DNA from: Carnegiea gigantea
Taxonomy: Eukaryota > Streptophyta > Magnoliopsida > Caryophyllales > Cactaceae
Direction of reading: 5' to 3'
NCBI GenBank assembly: GCA_029747015.1
Contig: JAKOGI010000007.1
Span: 67,001-131,000, forward strand
Length of the DNA stretch: 64,000 bases
The notes below the pieces were generated by a model. That model made no database searches. It worked only from the letters and a program-made list of their open reading frames with translations, and was not told where the DNA came from. The position numbers were made by a program, and so were the translations under genes. Position 1 is the first letter of the stretch; each line of letters begins with the position of its first letter. Shown piece by piece: positions 60,163 to 64,000 of this stretch.

Positions 60163-62340
60163 TTAAGAAAAGAGGAGGGAGCAGGTGGAGTTGTACATGT
60201 AATTAGCGGTCTCGGGGTGCTTGACATGGTCGAAATTGATGAGAAACAACAGACAGCGGGCGTGGTAGTGGAAGGTGGGGCGAATGAGCCATCCAATTAA
60301 TCGATAATCGTAATAAGAAGACAGAGAGAGAGAAACAGATAAGGAGAGGCCTCGTCCCGATCTCAGCATGTCCTCCATGTCTCTTCCCGCTGCGTACATT
60401 GGCTTCCCTCTCGTCCCCGCGTTTACCTTTATTCCCTTCTTCTCATGTGCCCTTATCGTCATCATTGTCTCTTTCTCTCTCTCCTTGTTATGCATGATTT
60501 GAGCCTCCTGCATTTTAGTATTTGCATAAATAAATAATAATTGATATTTGATAACTCCGTTTTCCGTTTCGAATTAAGTTGCATATATAGGAATAAATGT
60601 AATACTGCAATTACTTGCGACAAGACAAGAGGAAGACGGCCAAAGTAGATATCAACAAGCATAGGGGAGAGAATAGTAAGTCCAAACACTTGGGATTTGT
60701 TGTCAATCACAAGCCCCACGGTAATGTTGCAATTTAAGAAATTTGTGGATACTCCTGATGAATCCACTCCCTCGGCTAACTCAAAGTGCTTCATCCGGGC
60801 CACCTGCTAATGTCCATAGATCATAATATTGTCTAATTCTATAAAAATTGGCTTTATAATGATGCAAACGTAAATTAAACTGTAATGCACAGGTATAAAT
60901 CAATATAAATAAAAAAAGGAGCTGTATATGCACACTGCAACCGATTACAAATTGGCGTGGTCAACAACTCAATTATTTCACTTGAGTTATTTTGTAGCTT
61001 TGGACCTTGTCGTTCCCACTTCCCAGATACATGCATGATGCATTGCCTGCTACCCTGGCAACTTAATCTGGGTCGATGTATGGTAAATTGGTAAGTTACC
61101 AACACATGCCTCCAGGGTAGCCTGGTTTCAGGACCAGGAGGGGCAGCCCGCATATCAGTGTTAAATTTTCACTGCACAAATGTCCAGGGTTTTGGGCCTA
61201 GTGTCTCAAACCTGAGGTCCATTCGTAGCCCTTTTTGTACTCATGGTTTGTGCGTGATTTGCGCATTCCAGAGTATAGGATGACACCATCTCTCCATTTG
61301 ACAATCTACTTTCGGAATAATTCGATGTATCTTATCTATTCATGTAGAGTTAGGGTAGGCTGCCCCCCCCCCCCCTTTCCGTGGGTAAAAGCCTATCGTT
61401 CTTTTGGAATCCAAGCCTAGTGAGTTTTACTGGACAGATCAAGTTCATGGACTGAAATAGGGGACATTATGGATGCAACGATCAGATCCAATGGATCAAG
61501 TTCATGGACTAAAGTAGGCTTATGCAGACGCAGGAGCGAAAAATTTCATTTCTTTTTTTATTTTTATTTTTTTATAGGGAAGGGGGTTACCTGAATAGAG
61601 ACATGGGGCGGAGTAGGCTTAGTCGCAATGTAAAAGACAAGCAAAGCAGCGGTGAAGCTTAGGAAGACCCTCCATAACAACTGAATAAATATCCAGAAAG
61701 ACGAGGCCGGGTAGGTTCTGAAAGAGAAATATTTCCGCCACCCTAAATTGTATTCATAGTTACCTTGATAATTATTCTCATCCCCATCGTCGTCATGATC
61801 TTCGTCACCATCACCAGTGCCAACATTTTTCGCTAACTTTTTTGGAATGGTCATCATTGTCATCATGCTATGATGGTGGTGGTTATGGGGTAGAACATGA
61901 ACACCTATCTTCTCTTGCTGTTGGTGTCGGTGTTGGAGGAGCGCCAAAGAGTCGATAGAAGCACGAGAGGATGAGCAACGGGACAGCTGGAAGCCAGCGC
62001 TGGCCAAAGTTTTAGTTGGTTTTAAGGGATAATGTTGTTGATTGATGATATTCTCCTCCTCCTCCTCCTCTTCTTCTTCTTCTTCTTGATTTTCATCAGC
62101 AGTGTCAGGTTGTTGTCGGAAGCCATCAGTATGATGAGAGTGATGATAGCTGGGCAATAATAGTAGCAGTTGATGGTCGCCTGACTGATGATCTGCATGA
62201 GAGAGGGAGATGACTGAGCTGCACGATGGGCTTTGGACGTAGTAGGTACTGCTATTACTATTGTTGCTACAATATGCAAATGCTGTTGCTTCTTCTGCTG
62301 TTGCTGCTACCATTTCTGTATTTCTGTTAGTTACAGCCAT
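60163..62340 (-). CDS. LEA-2 domain, NDR1/HIN1-like membrane protein (3 exons, 427 aa)
   Basis: Coding exons are 62340-61591, 60803-60615 and 60507-60163, GT-AG, all phase 0. I chose the ATG at 62340 because the frame upstream has no earlier ATG. The N-terminus is cytosolic-type and low complexity: Asn/Ser-rich, then YYVQSPS (a hallmark of one branch of plant LEA-2 proteins), a run of Glu at about residue 90, and His-, Met- and Asp-rich segments. One hydrophobic segment, FWIFIQLLWRVFLSFTAALLVFYIA (about residues 218-242), should anchor it in a membrane, probably the plasma membrane. The LEA-2 part follows (FELAEGVDSSGVST, CNITVGLVIDNKSQVFG, FGRLPLVLSQ, and in exon 3 NAGTRGKPMYAAGRDMEDML and WLIRPTFHYHARCLL). 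Relatives act in stress or defence at the plasma membrane; that role is inference here. Exon 3 opens with a charged stretch (KEREKE) unlike relatives. Confidence 0.82.
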
Positions 62341-64000
62341 AAGAAAGAGGAAAGGGCGGAGAAAGTGATTGTGCGAGGAAGAAAGCAAAAGAGCAGATCA
62401 ACGAGACAGCTAATTAACATGAATGCATGGTATCATCACAAAGTTTGCTGGCAAAGATCCATCAGATTTAAACTATGTATAATGAAGGTGCCTACTGTAG
62501 GCTTTCACCTTTTTCCAAGCCAATATTTCTATTGGTTTACTTGTGGCTCTCCTGCCCCCACCCTGATTCAAATGACCACTTAACGAATGGTTTGGTTCAC
62601 CACTTGTCTAATTTAATTATGGGGATGAAATCTCCGATTTTCGTATTTGATAGAATTTAATTCATCTTTTCACTTTAAAATTATATATCTGAAAGGATTG
62701 AATCTGAAGAACGCCTCTCCGACGGTCAAGTCAGCGCTGTATTCTAAGAAAGGCGAAGTAGAAGAAAAAGTGTTTCTTTGTATTGTTTATATGCAATAAT
62801 TGATTTATCTCCCTATTTTCGAGATGGATTAGTGGGTATTTATAGCCTTTATTATCAGAGGCAAAATCTTAACTTCACACAAAAATCTCCCTATCGGGCC
62901 GTCGGATGGTTTTCTATATTAGGCCCAGGAATCGCATCTCTGACCCAGCAGTGGCCGGAGGTGGCCGCTATAGGCCACCAGTACATTTGTGGGGCCCGCC
63001 TTGGATTTTGGGTTTTTCCGCATCAATATTAGTTAGGAATTAGAAAACATTCCTCTATGTCGTCCACTGGCTTGATGACCAACCTAAGCTTAGCTTTAAT
63101 TTTAGAGAGGAATATTGATTAGAGAACATTCCTCTATGTCATTTAAGCTTTCATTGCACTAATTAATGCAGTTGTTCTTCCTTTCGATGCAAAAACGAAA
63201 GCCTCTCTAAAATAAATTAGTGAATTGAAAGATAAACCATAAGAAAAGTACATTCGGTCAAAACAATTATTAACTCAGTAACAATATTGGCCCCTTCCTT
63301 GAATCTTATTTTGAGAGTCGATTCATTCCGCAAATTACGGACCCCATCTCATTCTAATTCATAAAGTGGCCTTTCTCCTCATCCTCCTTTGCTTTGCACC
63401 GAAATTGCTTTTGTTGCCTTGTCTCAGGAGTGGTACAAATTTCAATTTTAAAGAGCCCCTAAGCTTTTATGCTTTTACTAGTTTACTTGCAAATTCTCTA
63501 GCTACCTGTAGGTATAATTTATGCATTCTTTGAACTTAGACTTTTTTTAATTTCAATCAAACTGTATTAGCTTACTCTAAATAAATTCTTATTGCAGTAA
63601 TTTTAAGGTCTGTTTATCTTATATTGTACTATATTGACTTCATAGATAGAAGAAAAAACAAAAAACTCAACTAATTGCTAGACAAAATAAGCAAATTCTA
63701 CATATTTTGATATTTCAAATCAGGTTACATTTCATTGTGAGAACATGGTAGTTTTTCATCTTAGTTTTTTTATTTACTAAGTACATCTTTCGACCTTAAA
63801 CTTTTTATTCATAATAAATAAAATTTTCATTATTAAGTACATTGTGTATCAATTTTCCCTGTTGCAAAGTTCAAAAATATAACATGGAATAGTTGATCAA
63901 AAGAGATGATGACCCCTTGCTTGTAGTGGTAGGCCACAGTGTAGGATGATTTTTTTTTTTTTGGGGGGGGGGAGGACAGTGTAGGAATTGTCAGTTGTCA
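62341..64000. other. upstream of the LEA-2 gene, no gene recognised
   Basis: 62690-63030 has a typical LTR-like look (gtgggtatttatagcc, a TATA-type word, preceded by cgacggtcaagtcagcg) but no paired repeat, so a solo LTR or fragment is possible. Near-identical words agaacattcctctatgtc occur at 63041-63063 and 63121-63141. A T-run plus G-run lies at 63950-63972. No coding sequence recognised. Confidence 0.4.

Overview
This window is nuclear DNA of a flowering plant, probably a dicot (the lineage is my inference; nothing in the sequence names a species). The evidence is AT-rich intergenic DNA, GT-AG introns of typical plant size, plant-type Ty1/copia and Ty3/gypsy LTR retrotransposons, RTE and L1 LINE fragments, abundant small TIR elements, and host genes whose protein families I recognise as plant ones. 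I see no bacterial operon, CRISPR array, rRNA or tRNA gene.

Layout. 1-1034: 3' part of a decayed RTE-clade LINE. 1035-7490: intergenic DNA with diverged duplicates, a minus-strand RTE tail and a MITE-like element. 7491-20564 (minus strand): a complete SEC31 gene (COPII outer coat), which I resolved into 22 coding exons encoding 1101 aa with no frame error. Its introns carry an L1 fragment, a 66-bp RTE tail and a hAT-type MITE, all with recognisable target-site duplications (TSDs), plus two tandem duplications. 20565-22866: SEC31 promoter side and a cluster of TIR/foldback elements. 22867-35238: an old Ty3/gypsy chromovirus (Tekay/Del-like) with 3.3-3.4 kb LTRs and TSD CAACT. Most of its coding region is lost, and it appears to contain a Tat/Athila-like LTR. 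35239-38154: no gene seen. 38155-44599 (minus): an old Ty1/copia element with 328-bp LTRs. 44800-51040 (minus): a younger Ty1/copia element with about 745-bp LTRs and TSD ATTCT. Its single-frame gag-pol is interrupted only by four stop codons, each where tryptophan is expected. 51046-58417: microsatellites, another RTE fragment, a short RTE tail, a MULE-type element (10-bp TSD) and a hAT-type MITE (8-bp TSD). 58418-59061 (plus): a small three-exon gene of a plant-specific family of unknown function. 60163-62340 (minus): a three-exon membrane-anchored LEA-2/NDR1-HIN1-like gene, convergent with the previous one. 62341-64000: upstream DNA with no clear gene.

The three host genes are not a functional unit: SEC31 is a housekeeping trafficking gene, the LEA-2 protein is probably a plasma-membrane stress/defence-type protein, and the small gene is uncharacterised. 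I found no convincing novel multi-gene system. The most unusual signals concern the younger copia element: nonsense mutations confined to Trp codons, no canonical tRNA primer-binding site, and a 14-nt stretch just after its 5' LTR that is complementary to its own R/U5. Others are extreme-GC hairpins in its LTR and a pair of matching perfect hairpins inside the older copia element.
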